From: Triglochin maritima
Taxonomy: Eukaryota; Streptophyta; Magnoliopsida; Alismatales; Juncaginaceae
Direction: 5' to 3'
Assembly (NCBI GenBank): GCA_963682175.1
Contig: OY821791.1
Location: 30,378,326-30,442,325, forward strand
Length of the DNA: 64,000 nt
Shown here one piece after another: positions 12,430 through 23,237 of this stretch. Position 1 is the first letter of the stretch; every line of letters begins with the position of its first letter. The notes under the pieces were generated by a model. It did no database searches. It had not been told where the DNA came from and worked only from the letters and a program-made list of their open reading frames with translations. The position numbers and the translations under genes are program-made.

Positions 12430-13742
12430 TGTAACGTCCCCTTCCGGACGGTCAAAGCGGAAGATGAAATTAATTTTTTTTTGAAAGGAGATAGTTACTG
12501 GAAGACAGAAGAAGTCAATAAAAGATAATAGGAGCTCCAATTGGTTTAAAATACATGTAAAGAGGAATCAAGAATAAGATACGTACACAACATACAAATC
12601 GAAAATCAATACATTCGAGAGATATCAAAAAGAATCAATAATGACTGTCAATCAAATTCTAGGCGTATAGAGACATAAAAGAAAACTAAAAAGATCACCT
12701 ATGCAACTATATGTCATGAATGTCATGCATGTACCGTCAGAGCTTGACGGTAACCTGCAAAAATATAAAACCACTACACCGTGAGTTTATAAAACTCTGT
12801 ATGCCAAAGGATCCAACTTAAACATCAATCTAATAGACATACAATTCAAAAGAATAAACCATACGATAACATTCACGTTCATATTCCTGGTAAACATATG
12901 CCTAATATTACCTTAAATATGAGCATAAGCGCTTGACAAAAGTCATTCCCAAAACGATCAATATCAACCCATTTAAGGAGCTAGATCATAAAAGTGAATC
13001 ATAGTTCACAACTCTATAGTAACTTCAATAGACACAACGACATGATGAGTTAGAGCATAACTTGCATCATATTTCTCATTTCAATTCAATAACAATCAAT
13101 ATCAATATGAACTAAAGAACAAGCATGTATCTTAGTTCCCATTTCAATTCAATAACAATCAATAAGCAGTATAAACAAAGGAACAAACATGTGTCTTAGT
13201 TCCCAATTCAATTCAATAACAATCAATATCAAGATGAACTAAAGAACAAGCATGTATCTTAGTTCCCATTTCAATTCAATAACAATCAATAAGCAGTATA
13301 AACTAAGGAACAAACATGTGTCTTTGTTCCCAATTCAATTCAATAACAATCAATATCAAGATGAACTAAAGAACAAGCATGTATCTTAGTTCCCAAGTTT
13401 AATTCAGTCAGTCATTTCATTAATGATACATACATGTATCAGGGATTCCGAAGGAAACCCACCGCTGGCACGTGCGGTCTTCCAGTTAGTGTATGGCTCA
13501 TCCCCACACCCATTATGTAATCACAACCATTTTAAACACTTTTAGTTTCGATTCATTCAGTTCATTGTGGGGTCCCATACACCAACCTGTGTCAATACGA
13601 TAGATAACAGATCTGTATCTGCGGTCCTACAGCCGCCAATAATCTCATAAGAGATGTGCCCCGTCGGGCCCAATACTCCGAAGAGTCATGCTCCGTAGAG
13701 CCCAATATGCTCTTAAAGAACCAATAGTGCCAAACCCACAAT
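12430..13742 (-). repeat. Truncated 5' LTR
   Basis: Starts TGTAACGTCCCC and follows 7033-8346 with only scattered differences, including the five-unit array. Similarity stops abruptly after AAACCCACAAT at 13742, where unrelated DNA begins. About 3.1 kb of the LTR is therefore missing, through deletion or recombination. Confidence 0.85.
13078..13394. repeat. Five-unit tandem array, second LTR copy
   Basis: Same alternating 63/64-bp units as at 7682-7998, with a few substitutions (for example TCTTTGTTCCC for TCTTAGTTCCC). Equal unit number in both LTRs shows the array has not changed in copy number since insertion. Confidence 0.85.
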
Positions 13743-16700
13743 GCCTCTAACCGGGTCTTTCGTGAGAATCATCACGTATAGTGTGATTGAGGTCTACGTT
13801 TGGATCTAACTCCTAATCTTAACCCAACAATGTTGCTATACAAAACATTAGGAAGAGAAAGACTCCTAATCTTAACATAACTCCTCCAAAACGCAAAACA
13901 AAGAGTCTAGAGAGACTTCAAGACGATTCCGGCGACCTTCCGATGGTTTCAGCAAGACTACAGTAAGACGTGCATTCTGGCAAGGTTACTCTTCTTTACT
14001 CCTTACAAACTTACTCAACAAGAAAGGGCAAAGAGAAAGATAAGATTTCTAAGCTTCAAGCAAATAAAAAAATTGCAAGATGAACCCTTGTTCTAAGAGA
14101 ACATACACTACTTCGCAACTCTTCTTTCCCTAACACCAAAACCCTGAAAAAGATGGAGCTCTTGTTCCAAATCCCGATCTCGTCCTCCGATTTCGCTCCA
14201 TCTGCAGATTCTCTCCTTCCTCCCCACCAAATCTGCAATCTTTGGAACTCTGAGACCCGCCGGAACCAATTCTATTGTGGTTTCTTCCGTACTCTCATTT
14301 CTTTGCGGATCAAATCGACGATTTGTTTGCTGCTTTTACTTTATTTTCTGGGTTCTTTTCAAATTTGAATTATGAAGATAGTTTTATGTTTTTCTTTAAA
14401 ATCTGATATTTAGGTGCCATATTTAATTAGTGGTTCGATGTTTTGAGTTTGTTGGGCTTCTTGTGAAGATTTTAATGGTTCTACCTGTAAGAAATAGAAA
14501 AAAATAGGTAAATAAAACCATGATTTTTGGGGAAATCTGTCTGGTTTCTGGGGAAGAAATCTGTTCATTTATAATACCACTCTTTGGTTCCTTAGGTTCG
14601 AAGAAGAAACAATTTTTTATGTATACAAGCTCGAATCAACCATCAAAATCATACCCAAAGCTGTGATTACAGCCGATCCCTTCCCGTTGTATGAATTCTT
14701 TGTCCGTAACACTTGTGATGGTTTGCTCTGCATGGTGAGCGGATGCGAAAACTACCTTTTTGTTTGCCTTGCCAATCCCCTAACCGTGACTACCTTCTCC
14801 AAAACACAGCAAAAGGGTCCCCATGAAAAAAATGCAATTGTAATTTAAAATTATGCTTATCGAGTAATTGATTTTATGTGTGGAATTTTTGATAATAATA
14901 AATTGACTGAGGACATTACAAGCATTTAATTTGGGTCTGGATGAAATTATATAGGTTTCTTTTTACCCCTTTTATTTAACGGGAAAGCAGAGAGCGCATA
15001 AATTTGAGATATAGTTCATAAATGATTATCAGAACTAGATTTTGATTGAATTACACCGTTCAAGTTGAAAGGATTCATACACTTAACTGTGTGAAACTAG
15101 AGCCAAATCGAACTTTTGAATCTTATATGAACATTGAACAATTTACAAAAATGCAGGAGCACTCCTGCCTATATTTGACAAAGCTAAAGGTTGACATCGA
15201 CTACAAATTATGATCGACAAGTGTGACGACAAACAATTAGTGGACTACTCAGCTGCCAATTGAGGGTAAGCCCCCAATCAAATTTGCTTGTTTACAGTTT
15301 ACACCCTCAGTGTAACAACATGAATGCTTGTTACTGTTTCAAAGAAAAGGAAAATGGCAATTTTTTCATCAAAAACTAAAATTCGACAATGGTTTAAACT
15401 CGTCCGAAATAAGGAGAGCTTCAGCTTTTACAGGCCTATGCACTAACTATTTTTCTTTCCAAAGGATTTTGAAGGTACAAATTAAACTGCCACGTAACAA
15501 AACTTTACCCCTAAAATCGCTCTACACAATCTGTCACGAAGAGCAGCATATTCTTACTTCTGGTAATCTGATTACGTAGGAGAGAAGCCCTTTTCAGAAG
15601 AAAGTAGCATGCTTATACTCATGTAAAAGGGTCCAAAGAGACTCCAAGACGATTTTGGCGACCTTCCGACGTGCACTCCGACTAGGCCTACTCTTCCCCA
15701 CTCGTCACAAATTTGCTCAACAAGAAAGGGGAAAGAGATCTAGGATTCTAAGCTCCAAGTAAATAAAATATCTAAGAGGAGAAAATGGCAAGAGGATCTC
15801 CTAGTCCGATCCGTCTATGAGCACCTTAAATGCCGAGAGACCCTCATTTCGACGGAGTCTATTGTGGGCAAGTGTGGTTTCTTCCATACTCTCATTTCTT
15901 TGCAGAACAAATCGACGATTTGTTTGCTGCTTTTACTTTATTTTTCTGAGTTCTTTTCAAATTTGAATTATGAAGATATATCAATTCATGTATGAAACAG
16001 GACGATAGTTTTGTAGCTGAAAATTGGGTAAAACCGTGCCTTTGAAATCTGGTTGCTTTGAGTTTTTCTTTAAAATCTGATTTTTAATTAGTGGTTTGAT
16101 GCTTTGAGTTTTTTGGCTTCTTTTGAAAAATTTAATGGTTCTACATGTAAGAAACAGAAAAAATTGGTAAATAAAACCTTGATTTTTTGCTCTAAGGAGC
16201 TCTGGAAGTAGTTGTCCTTAGAATTCTCTTTCAGAAACTAACATTAGCATAGAATATTATCAGTGTATTTGTTTAACTTATAGAAAATACGGTAGTAGTC
16301 TATAAAGCAGAGAATATTTTTTATCAGATTAAAGTAATTCCCATTTGAGCAATCCTATATCTGATGTCTTTAGTTTCTTGACAGCTCTTTAAATTCTTTT
16401 TTGTTTGAGTAATTCCTATATCTTTCATCTAGTTTTTATCATTAAAAGCAATTCACTAGTATGGATAACATATCATGTGTAATTTTGTATTTATGATGTA
16501 AAAAAGCTACCAAACATGGATTGTGGAGATCTTCCATTCTTTTCAACCATCAAGAAAATCAACCTTACAGTTTTGTCAATAGAAAATAATAGCTTGTAAT
16601 TGAAAATTTCTCGTTTATTCTTGTGCTTTTGTTATGTTCCTGTATGTTACAACAAGCAACACTATAGAGGCAAAAAAATTAAATCTCTCTAAAGGTACAT

Positions 16701-17421
16701 ATTGGTTTCGTATTGTACATATGGAACCATTAAACTTGTTGATGGTAGAATGTTTTTTTTTTCTTTTTTACATTCGAGCAGATCAAAGTTGTTTCATGCC
16801 ATCCATTGCATTTTGATCTTATTTTCGCTTTAGGTGACTGAATCTACAAGTTAAGGAAAGTAAAACTCATAGCTCCAATGCATAAGTAGAAACCGACGTA
16901 ACAATCTGAAGTAACCTAATAATAAAGATTAAGTGCGATCAACTTCAAACTAATATCAAAATTTAGCTGCAAATGGCTCCAAAATGGAGCCAAAGCAGAA
17001 TATCAGAACACTTAAAAAACTATTTTATGGTTTGACAATATTTTTTGCTAAAAATCACGAGTCATTGAGTAGTAGTTTTGTATTAAAGCATGCACTGGGA
17101 TTAGTCTACGTGTGTACACATGGATATAATGGATTGCAAAATGATAGATGGTCGTTCTTTAGGACGTTCCTTCAGTGACGTGGTTGAGTTGACACTCTCC
17201 ATGTCAGCACACAATTTTTTTTTTATTCCTCAATTCTTTGGTTATACGTACAAATGTCTACATCCCTTCATCCCTCATTAATGCGTCTCAAATCACTCAT
17301 TTCCTTCATCATTTTGGCGCTCCTACACAGCAGAAGACTTGTTATTCATCTCAAGATGCGTCTTCCTTTTTCTTCCCTTCTCTTCTGTGGTCCTTCCTCT
17401 GAACTCCAATAGAAATCGTTC
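13743..17421. other. Gene-poor stretch with a duplicated block
   Basis: Apart from the F-box fragment at 14597-14848, I find no supported gene. Two related blocks, about 13908-14375 and 15630-15990, share GACTTCAAGACGATT/GACTCCAAGACGATT, ACAAGAAAGGG(C/G)AAAGAGA, CTCTCATTTCTTTGC and AAATCGACGATTTGTTTGC. They are about 1.7 kb apart and look like an old tandem duplication. The rest is AT-rich. 17170-17421 is the presumed 5' region of the transposase pseudogene; I could not identify terminal inverted repeats there. Confidence 0.5.
14597..14848 (+). pseudogene. F-box-associated (FBA) domain fragment
   Basis: An 83-codon open frame follows a possible splice acceptor (TTCCTTAG at about 14589-14596). 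It contains PLYEFFVRNTCDGLLCM and YLFVCLANPLT, the pattern of plant F-box-associated interaction domains (a 'cNGLlCl ... vcNPlT' core). The usual domain is about 200-250 residues, so this is only its start; it ends at a stop at 14846-14848. No F-box motif (LPxDLLxEILxRLP-like) is seen upstream. F-box/FBA proteins normally act as substrate receptors in SCF ubiquitin ligases, but this copy is most likely dead. Confidence 0.5.
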
Positions 17422-17927
17422 ATGTGTCTTCCCAAGTGGAGCAGCCGGCAAACGTTCCAAAGGAGGAGACGTTTTTTTCCTTTTTTCGAAGAAGCCAAAA
17501 CATTTTACATGACCTATGCCAATTCTTGTGGTTTTGGTGTTAAGACAAGACAATCTCATTACGATCGTGGTGTTGTTATACGGGTCACGCTGACTTCCTC
17601 CAAGGAGGGCACGACACCAACAAACCAAGGGAAAGGAAAATTGAAGCCTAGGTTATCCAGTAGAGTCCAATGCACTGCTCGGATAAGAGTCTCCGGAAAC
17701 CCAGCAAGGGGTTACTACATTAACTTTGTGGATCTTAAACATAACCACGCCATGCTTGAACAGGAGCAAATGTGTTTTCTCAGACAAAAACGAACCGTCG
17801 CTGAGGCCGCCAAAGCACGCATATCGTGCAATGATACTGCTTGGATATCGGCTGCTAAGACCATGCAATCTTTTGTGGTCGAGGCTGGAGGTCATGACAA
17901 ATTGACTTTCAACGAAAGGGATTTAAG

Positions 17928-18000
17928 GTTTGTGTTCTTTCTGCCTAACATAGTTGAAGTTGAACATTTTGCGCCTGGTCTTAGTGGTTCCTGTGTGCAG
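17928..18000 (+). other. 73-nt intron in the FRS pseudogene
   Basis: The intron starts GTTTGTGTTC and ends CTGTGTGCAG. Joining 17927 to 18001 restores the family sequence DLRNVVNEVRNLKMGPGD across the junction, whereas reading through gives unrelated residues and a stop at 18045. Confidence 0.8.
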
Positions 18001-18528
18001 GAATGTTGTAAACGAAGTCAGAAATTTAAAGATGGGACCTGGTGATGCACAAGCTCTTCAGAACTATTTCATTAGGATACAGAAGATTGATTCCATGTTT
18101 TTCTATGTAATGGATATGGATGACGAAGGAGACTACGGAACGTGTTTTGGGCTGACTGTTGATTGACATCATTTCATGCTCATATTTGTATCTTATATCC
18201 ATTATCTTTCACCTAAATAATGCTATGTTACAAGTTTTATGTTTAGTTTTCAGGAATAAATAGGTTTGAAGAGATGAAGCATAAAAGGACCCAAAAGCTG
18301 GGAAAAAAGACTGAATTGTGAGATCTGTGGACAAAGAAGCAAGGAAGAAGGACCTGAATGCAAGACCGAAGGACCTAAGAGTAAAACAGAATACTCCTCA
18401 CCATCATGGGGAGTATTTTGGCAATTCTATTCGGGTCGGAGCTCCAACATGCAAAATAGATGCATCAAATACCAACAAAGCCTTCCAGAAAAGCCCACAA
18501 GAAATTCCAGAGCGATCCGGACACTGTA

Positions 18529-18567
18529 GACCGCTAATTAGCGGTCCAAGACCGCTATTTGGCGGTC
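18529..18567. promoter_or_regulatory. Paired palindromes in the LTR
   Basis: GACCGCTAATTAGCGGTC (18529-18546) is a perfect 18-bp palindrome. Four bases later GACCGCTATTTGGCGGTC is near-palindromic. Equivalent pairs occur about 370 bp into the other Athila-type LTRs here. They may bind a dimeric factor or form an RNA hairpin; neither is shown. Confidence 0.6.
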
Positions 18568-18687
18568 ACTTTTGGCCCAAATGCGCTCAAATTTCTCCTG
18601 AACTTGTATTAATGTTCGTTTAGGCTATTTTTGGTGTTTTTTTAGTCCCACATCGGGGGATTGTCCCGGTTTGCCTTTTTCCATGGC

Positions 18688-18695
18688 TATAAATA
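18688..18695 (+). promoter_or_regulatory. TATA box of the solo LTR
   Basis: TATAAATA sits in CCATGGCTATAAATAGAACTC, a segment conserved in the related LTRs at 27461, 33270, 51701, 57351 and 58411. It probably sets the U3/R boundary about 30 bp downstream. Confidence 0.6.
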
Positions 18696-19782
18696 GAACT
18701 CTTCACCTTCCATTGTAATCACTCCATATTTTAAGTGGCTATTCTTCCTACTAGAAGTGAGGACTTGAAGCACACACTAAAGTAGGAGGATGCTACTTTT
18801 AATGTGAGTCATTTTATCAATAAAGTTTTATGTTTCTTTCATTGTTTGTTTTATGCTTCTTTTATTGTTTGTGCATGTTTTAGTTTAATCGTCTTTTAAT
18901 TCTAGCTTAGTTTTAATATGCTTTCTTTCCATAGTTTAATAATTAGTGTAATGTTTAGTGAGTAGTTCCATCCCCTTTGGGGGGTGGAGTAGATGTACAT
19001 ACATGCATTAGAGAATGGGATGAATGCTTTAATTTCAATGTGTTGATTAAACATGAATGTATGCTTGCTTGTTTAGGATAGAATTTACAACTTGATGAGT
19101 TTTGCCAAAATGATTAGACACCTCTCATGCTTGTTTAGGTTCTGAAATAAACACCTTGCATATGTAAATGTTAATCAACTAAGTTGGTGAATAGATTGAT
19201 AGGTTTTGCCATAACATTTAGACACTTCCTATGCTTGATAAACATCACCTTCATGTGCTTAAAGAATGTATTCTACACCCACCTCTTTGCTTGTGTGCAC
19301 TCACTCCACCCCTTAGGGGTTTTCCATTCCTGAAATTCCAGCACTTCTATTTTGTTCTTAGTTTAGTTGTTATTCCATCGTTTGTTTGTTTCGTTCGCAT
19401 TTCATACTTCTTAGTGTAGCGTAGTCTAGATTAGCATAAACAACTTTCTTCCCCCTATTTTTGCCACTTGATTTCGTACAAGCAAGAGACTGCTCACCTC
19501 CCTGAGGACGACCCGTACTTGCCACCGCTTCATCGCGGCCGTGCACTTGCGGTTTAATTAAAACGTTCAACAACTGTCGTTCTAGAGCTGCATATTCATA
19601 CTTTGGAGACGCAATATGTTTCGACACCACCTACATTACAAACAAATACGACATGCCTTTTGCCCCATTTGTAGGAGTTAATCACCATTTCGAGTCAGTT
19701 TTGCTCGGTTGCGCTTTGCTGTCTTCTGAGACCATTGAAAATTACATATGGTTGTTCCAAACATGGTTGTCGTGCATGAACG

Positions 19783-20864
19783 GTAAGGTGTGGCTATGTC
19801 TAGTTAAAGGTCTGTTACTGTTCAGTTTAAGCTGTGTATGTGTTCGGTTTAAGTGGTGGAACTGTTTGATTTAAGTTGTGGAACTGTTCGGTTTAAGTGG
19901 TGTGACTGTTCGGTTTAAGGTGTGAATCAGTTCGGTTTAAGTGGTGTGACTGTTCGGTTTAAGGTGTGACTGTTCTGTTTAAGTGGTGTGACTGTTCGGT
20001 TTAAGGTGTGTATGTGTTCGGTTTAAGTGGTGGAACTGTTCGGTTTAAGTGGTGTGACTGTTCGGTTTAAGTTGTGAATCTGTTCGGTTTAAGTTGTGAA
20101 TCCGTTCGGTTTAAGTGGTGTGACTGTTCGGTTTAAGGTGTGTATGTGTTCAGTTTAAGTGGTGGAACTGTTCGGTTTAAGTAGTGTGATTGTTCGGTTT
20201 AAGTTGTGAATCCGTTCGGTTTAAGTGGTGTGACTGTTCGGTGTAAGTGGTGTGACTGTTCGGTTTAAGTGATGGAACGGTTCGATTTAAGGTGTGTATG
20301 TGTTCGGTTTAAGTGGTTGAACTGTTCGATTTAAGTGGTGGAACTGTTCGGTTTATGTGGTGTGACTGTTCGGTTTAATGTGTGAATCCGTTCGGTTTAA
20401 GGTGTGAATCCGTTCGGTTTAAGTTGTATGTCCGTTCGGTTTAAGTTGTATGTCTGTTCGGATTAAGTTGTCTGTCTGTTCGGAATATGTTGTGTGTCTG
20501 TTCGGTTTAAGTTGTATGTCTGTTCGGATTAAGTTTTCGGTCTGTTCGGAATAAGATGGTTGTCTGTTCGGAATAAGTTGTCTGTCTGTTCGGAATAAGT
20601 TGTCCGTCTGTTCGGAATAAGTTGTGGGTCTATTCGGATTAAGTTGTGTGTCTGTTCAGATTAAGTTGTCTGTCTGTTCGGATTAAGTTGTGGGTCTGTT
20701 CGGATTAAGTTGTGTGACTGTTCGGTTTAAGGTGTGAATCCGTTCGGTTTAAGTTGTGTGTCTGTTTGGTTTTAGGTGTGTGACTGTTCTGTTAAAGTTT
20801 TCAAAGTAGGATTTTGTACCTTTCAATATATGACTCACTCCTTTTAAATTGCCCCCTTATGCAG
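19783..20864 (+). other. Minisatellite-filled intron of the FRS pseudogene
   Basis: The donor ACG|GTAAGG follows WLFQTWLSCMNG, and the acceptor CTTATGCAG precedes the YNPPAIITDQCG coding segment. The conserved domain resumes on the far side, so an intron is the simplest reading. The frame across the junction misses by one base, either decay or a slightly wrong site. Most of the 1,082 nt is the tandem array listed next. Confidence 0.65.
19812..20800. repeat. Minisatellite array 1, ~21-bp units
   Basis: About 45 units of the type TGTGACTGTTCGGTTTAAGTG. The first two thirds use TTCGGTTTAAG; from about 20450 the units change to TTCGGATTAAG and TTCGGAATAAG with TCTGTCTG or TGTGTCTG. The core GTTCGG is almost invariant. 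The same family forms the array at 22216-23132. Confidence 0.9.
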
Positions 20865-22215
20865 ATATAACCCCCCAGCCATAATAACAGATCAATGTGG
20901 TGCAATTATTGTTGTTGTAAGGAATGTCTTCCCAGATTCAAGACACAGATTCTGTATATGGCACATAATGAACAAAGCTCCCGTGAAGTTGCCGAGCAGT
21001 ATCGGAAGCACATGTTATTTGATCTGAAATTGATTGTATATGATTCCAAAACCCCAGCAGAATTTGATTGTAATTGGCAGGGTTTCCTTCTTGATTTTGA
21101 ACTGCAGAAACATAGCTGGCTCAAATCCATTTATGCAATCCGAGAGTCGTGGATACCTGCATTTGTTGGTGATATTTTTTCACGGGAATGACATCTACTC
21201 AGAGAAGCGAGAGTATAAACACCTTTTTCGACAAGTATCTTACTTCGAAGACCACCCTTAAGCAGTTTGTTCAACAATACGAAGTTGCGCTCCGCCATAA
21301 GTACGAGAAGGAAGCTCAATCAGATTTTGATTGTCTTCATAAGAGACCCCAGTTGGTTTCAATTTATCCATTCGAGAGACAGATGAGCGAGTTGTATACG
21401 GTAGGGGTCTTCAAGAAAGTACAGTTAGAAATTTGGAAGATGATATACTGCGATATAACGGAGGAGTTCAATACGAATGACACATTTCAGTACAAGGTAT
21501 CTGAACGTGTTTTGACTGGTGAGCAGCTACTGTCGAAACGTTTCCTAGTACAAAACATATCCATGAACTTCACATGTGATTGTAGAATGTTTCAGCACGT
21601 TGGCCTTCTATGCTGCCACGTTTTTGTTGTACTTGTACTTGGACGCTTAAATCCTAATCGATAGTGGAAGGATATTCGAAGGAGCTATCGAGATAAGATG
21701 TACCCAGACGATGACGTAATGGAGAAGGATGTGCTTCGTCGTCACGACGACATCATGGGTCGTGCCGTTTGGATCGCACAGGAAGCCTTCATTTCCCACG
21801 AAAGGTATATTGAGGTCGTGAAGTGTATTGAAATGCTTAAGGCACGTATGCACACTACCCAGTTCTTGGTTCGACTTGGTGAACCTGAGTCTGCGGGTAC
21901 ATCGGTTCTTAATCCAGATAATGTCAGACGTATAGGAAGACCGCCGACTAGACGTCGAGTGTCTTTAGCTGAGAAGATAATTAAAAAAACCATAAAAAGC
22001 ACGCCCAACAAGAGAAGAGAAAGTTCAAGATGAAGGTTACATCGTCGCTTCACGAAGTCGTACCAAAACCCGGGGATCCTGATTTCTCTGATTGGGACAT
22101 GAATTTGTATTACGAGGAACTTCCTCAATTTAATATTTCTTGTTATTTTTAGTTCTTGTAAAACCAAGAAACTTCTAATTATTGTTCTGTTTGGATCTGT
22201 AAATGGTTGTTATAC

Positions 22216-23132
22216 ACGTTCAGTTTGTATTAAACTGTTTAAGTTGTGTGTCTGTTCAGTTTATGGTGTGCATCTGTTCGGTTTAAGATGTTTGACTGTT
22301 CGGTTTAAGATGTTTGACTGTTCTGTTTAAGATTTTTGACTGTTCTGTTTAAGGTGTGCATCTGTCCGGTTTAAGTTGTATGACAGTTCGGTTTAAGTTG
22401 TTTGACTATTCGGTTTAAGGTGTGAATCTGTTATGTTTAAGGTGTGAATCCGTTCGGTTTAAGTTGTATGTCCGTTCGGTTTAAGTTGTATGTCTGTTCG
22501 GATTAAGTTGACCGTCTGTTCGGAATAAGCTGTCTGTCTGTTCGGAATATGTTGTGTGACTGTTCGGTTTAAGTTGTGTCTGTTCGGAATATGTTGTGTG
22601 TCTGTTCGGAATATGTTGTGGGTCTGTTCAGAATAAGTTGTGTGTCTATTCGGATTAAGTTGTGTTTCTGTTCGGAATATGTTGTGTGTCTGTTCGGAAT
22701 ATGTTGTGTGTCTGTTCGGATTAAGTTGTGGGTCTGTTCGGAATAAATTGTGTGTCTGTTCGGATTAAGTTGTGTTTCTGTTCGGAATATGTTGTGGGTC
22801 TGTTCGGAATAAGTTGTGTCTTTTCGGATTAAGTTGTGTTTCTGTTCGGAATATGTTGTGGGTCTGTTCGGATTAAGTTGTGTGTCTGTTCGGAATATGT
22901 TGTGTGTCTATTCGGAATATGTTGTGGGTCTGTTCGGAATAAGTTGTGTGTATGTTTGGATTAAGTTGTCTGTCTGTTCGGAATATGTTGTGTGTCTCTT
23001 CGGAATAAGTTATGTGCATGTTCGGAATATGTTGTTTGTCTGTTCGGAATATGTTGTGGGTATGTTCGGAATATGTTGTTTGTCTGTTCGGATTAAGTTG
23101 TGTTTCTGTTCGGAATAAGTTGTTTGGGAAGA
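22216..23132. repeat. Minisatellite array 2, ~21-bp units
   Basis: About 43 units lie between the transposase end and the Ulp1-like gene. Early units are TTCGGTTTAAG; from about 22500 nearly all are TCTGTTCGGAATATGTTGTGTG or the GGATTAAG variant. The unit length near 21 (a multiple of three) yields long open frames on both strands; these are not genes. Confidence 0.9.
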
Positions 23133-23237
23133 GTTTGTAATTTGTACATTTAAAAAACACGACTAAAAAAATAACCAAAATAAAGAGTTTGTAATTTGTA
23201 CATGTAAACAGCTAAACACTAAAAAATGTGTGTCTGT

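Larger units (their letters stand above)
7033..13742 (-). mobile_element. LARD-like Ty3/gypsy derivative with a 4.45-kb LTR
   Basis: The element reads on the minus strand. The near-complete 3' LTR is 7033-11487, the internal region 11488-12429, and the remaining part of the 5' LTR 12430-13742. A PBS lies right after the 5' LTR, and just before the 3' LTR is the stretch TTCGAGGACGAAATTTCTTT, which in Tekay/Reina-type elements marks the end of the polyprotein and the PPT. Fewer than 950 bp of internal sequence remain and no gag or pol domain is recognisable, so it is non-autonomous, like large retrotransposon derivatives. The left flank is the ATTACATAAG sequence seen uninterrupted at two other places. 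The outer end of the 5' LTR is lost. Confidence 0.75.
18160..19572 (+). mobile_element. Solo LTR of an Athila-type Ty3/gypsy element
   Basis: Starts TGATTGACATCATTTCATGC and ends AACGTTCAACA, matching the LTRs of the element at 26934-34284. It is flanked by a perfect 5-bp target-site duplication, ACTGT (18155-18159 and 19573-19577). Removing the LTR and one ACTGT rejoins the transposase as WADCRSRAAYSYFGD. It has no internal region. A TATAAATA box lies at 18688, after the TTAGTCCCACATCGGGGGATTG block shared by the family. Confidence 0.9.
17422..22160 (+). pseudogene. FRS/MULE-type transposase gene, split and frameshifted
   Basis: Translated pieces follow the order of FAR1-RELATED SEQUENCE proteins, plant transcription factors derived from Mutator-like transposases. 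The start at 17422 opens an N-terminal FAR1 DNA-binding domain (FYMTYANSCGFGVKTR ... DLKHNHAM). After a 73-nt intron (17928-18000) comes KMGPGDAQALQNYF. The MULE core follows the solo LTR: FDTTYITNKYDMPFAPFVG at about 19620, then after a second intron ITDQCGAI, then SESINTFFDKYLTSKTTLKQF, and a SWIM zinc finger (CDCRMFQHVGLLCCH) at about 21570. A C-terminal tail runs to about 22033. Damage: an LTR inserted at 18160, a 1-nt loss near 18128, a 1-nt frame change near 20985 and another near 21175, and an in-frame TAG at 21662. It could be a host FRS gene or the transposase of a MULE; the neighbouring Ulp1 gene favours a MULE. Confidence 0.8.

Noticed and set aside
17323..17895. Minus-strand ORFs opposite the FAR1 domain
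   Set aside because: Shadow frames of the FRS coding strand; the plus strand shows the recognisable domain.
19812..20800. CRISPR-like array
   Set aside because: Units follow one another without unique spacers, the sequence is a plant genome, and no cas genes exist.
22816..23178. Overlapping ~100-codon ORFs on both strands with repeated residues
   Set aside because: They lie wholly in the ~21-bp minisatellite; a period divisible by three keeps frames open by chance.
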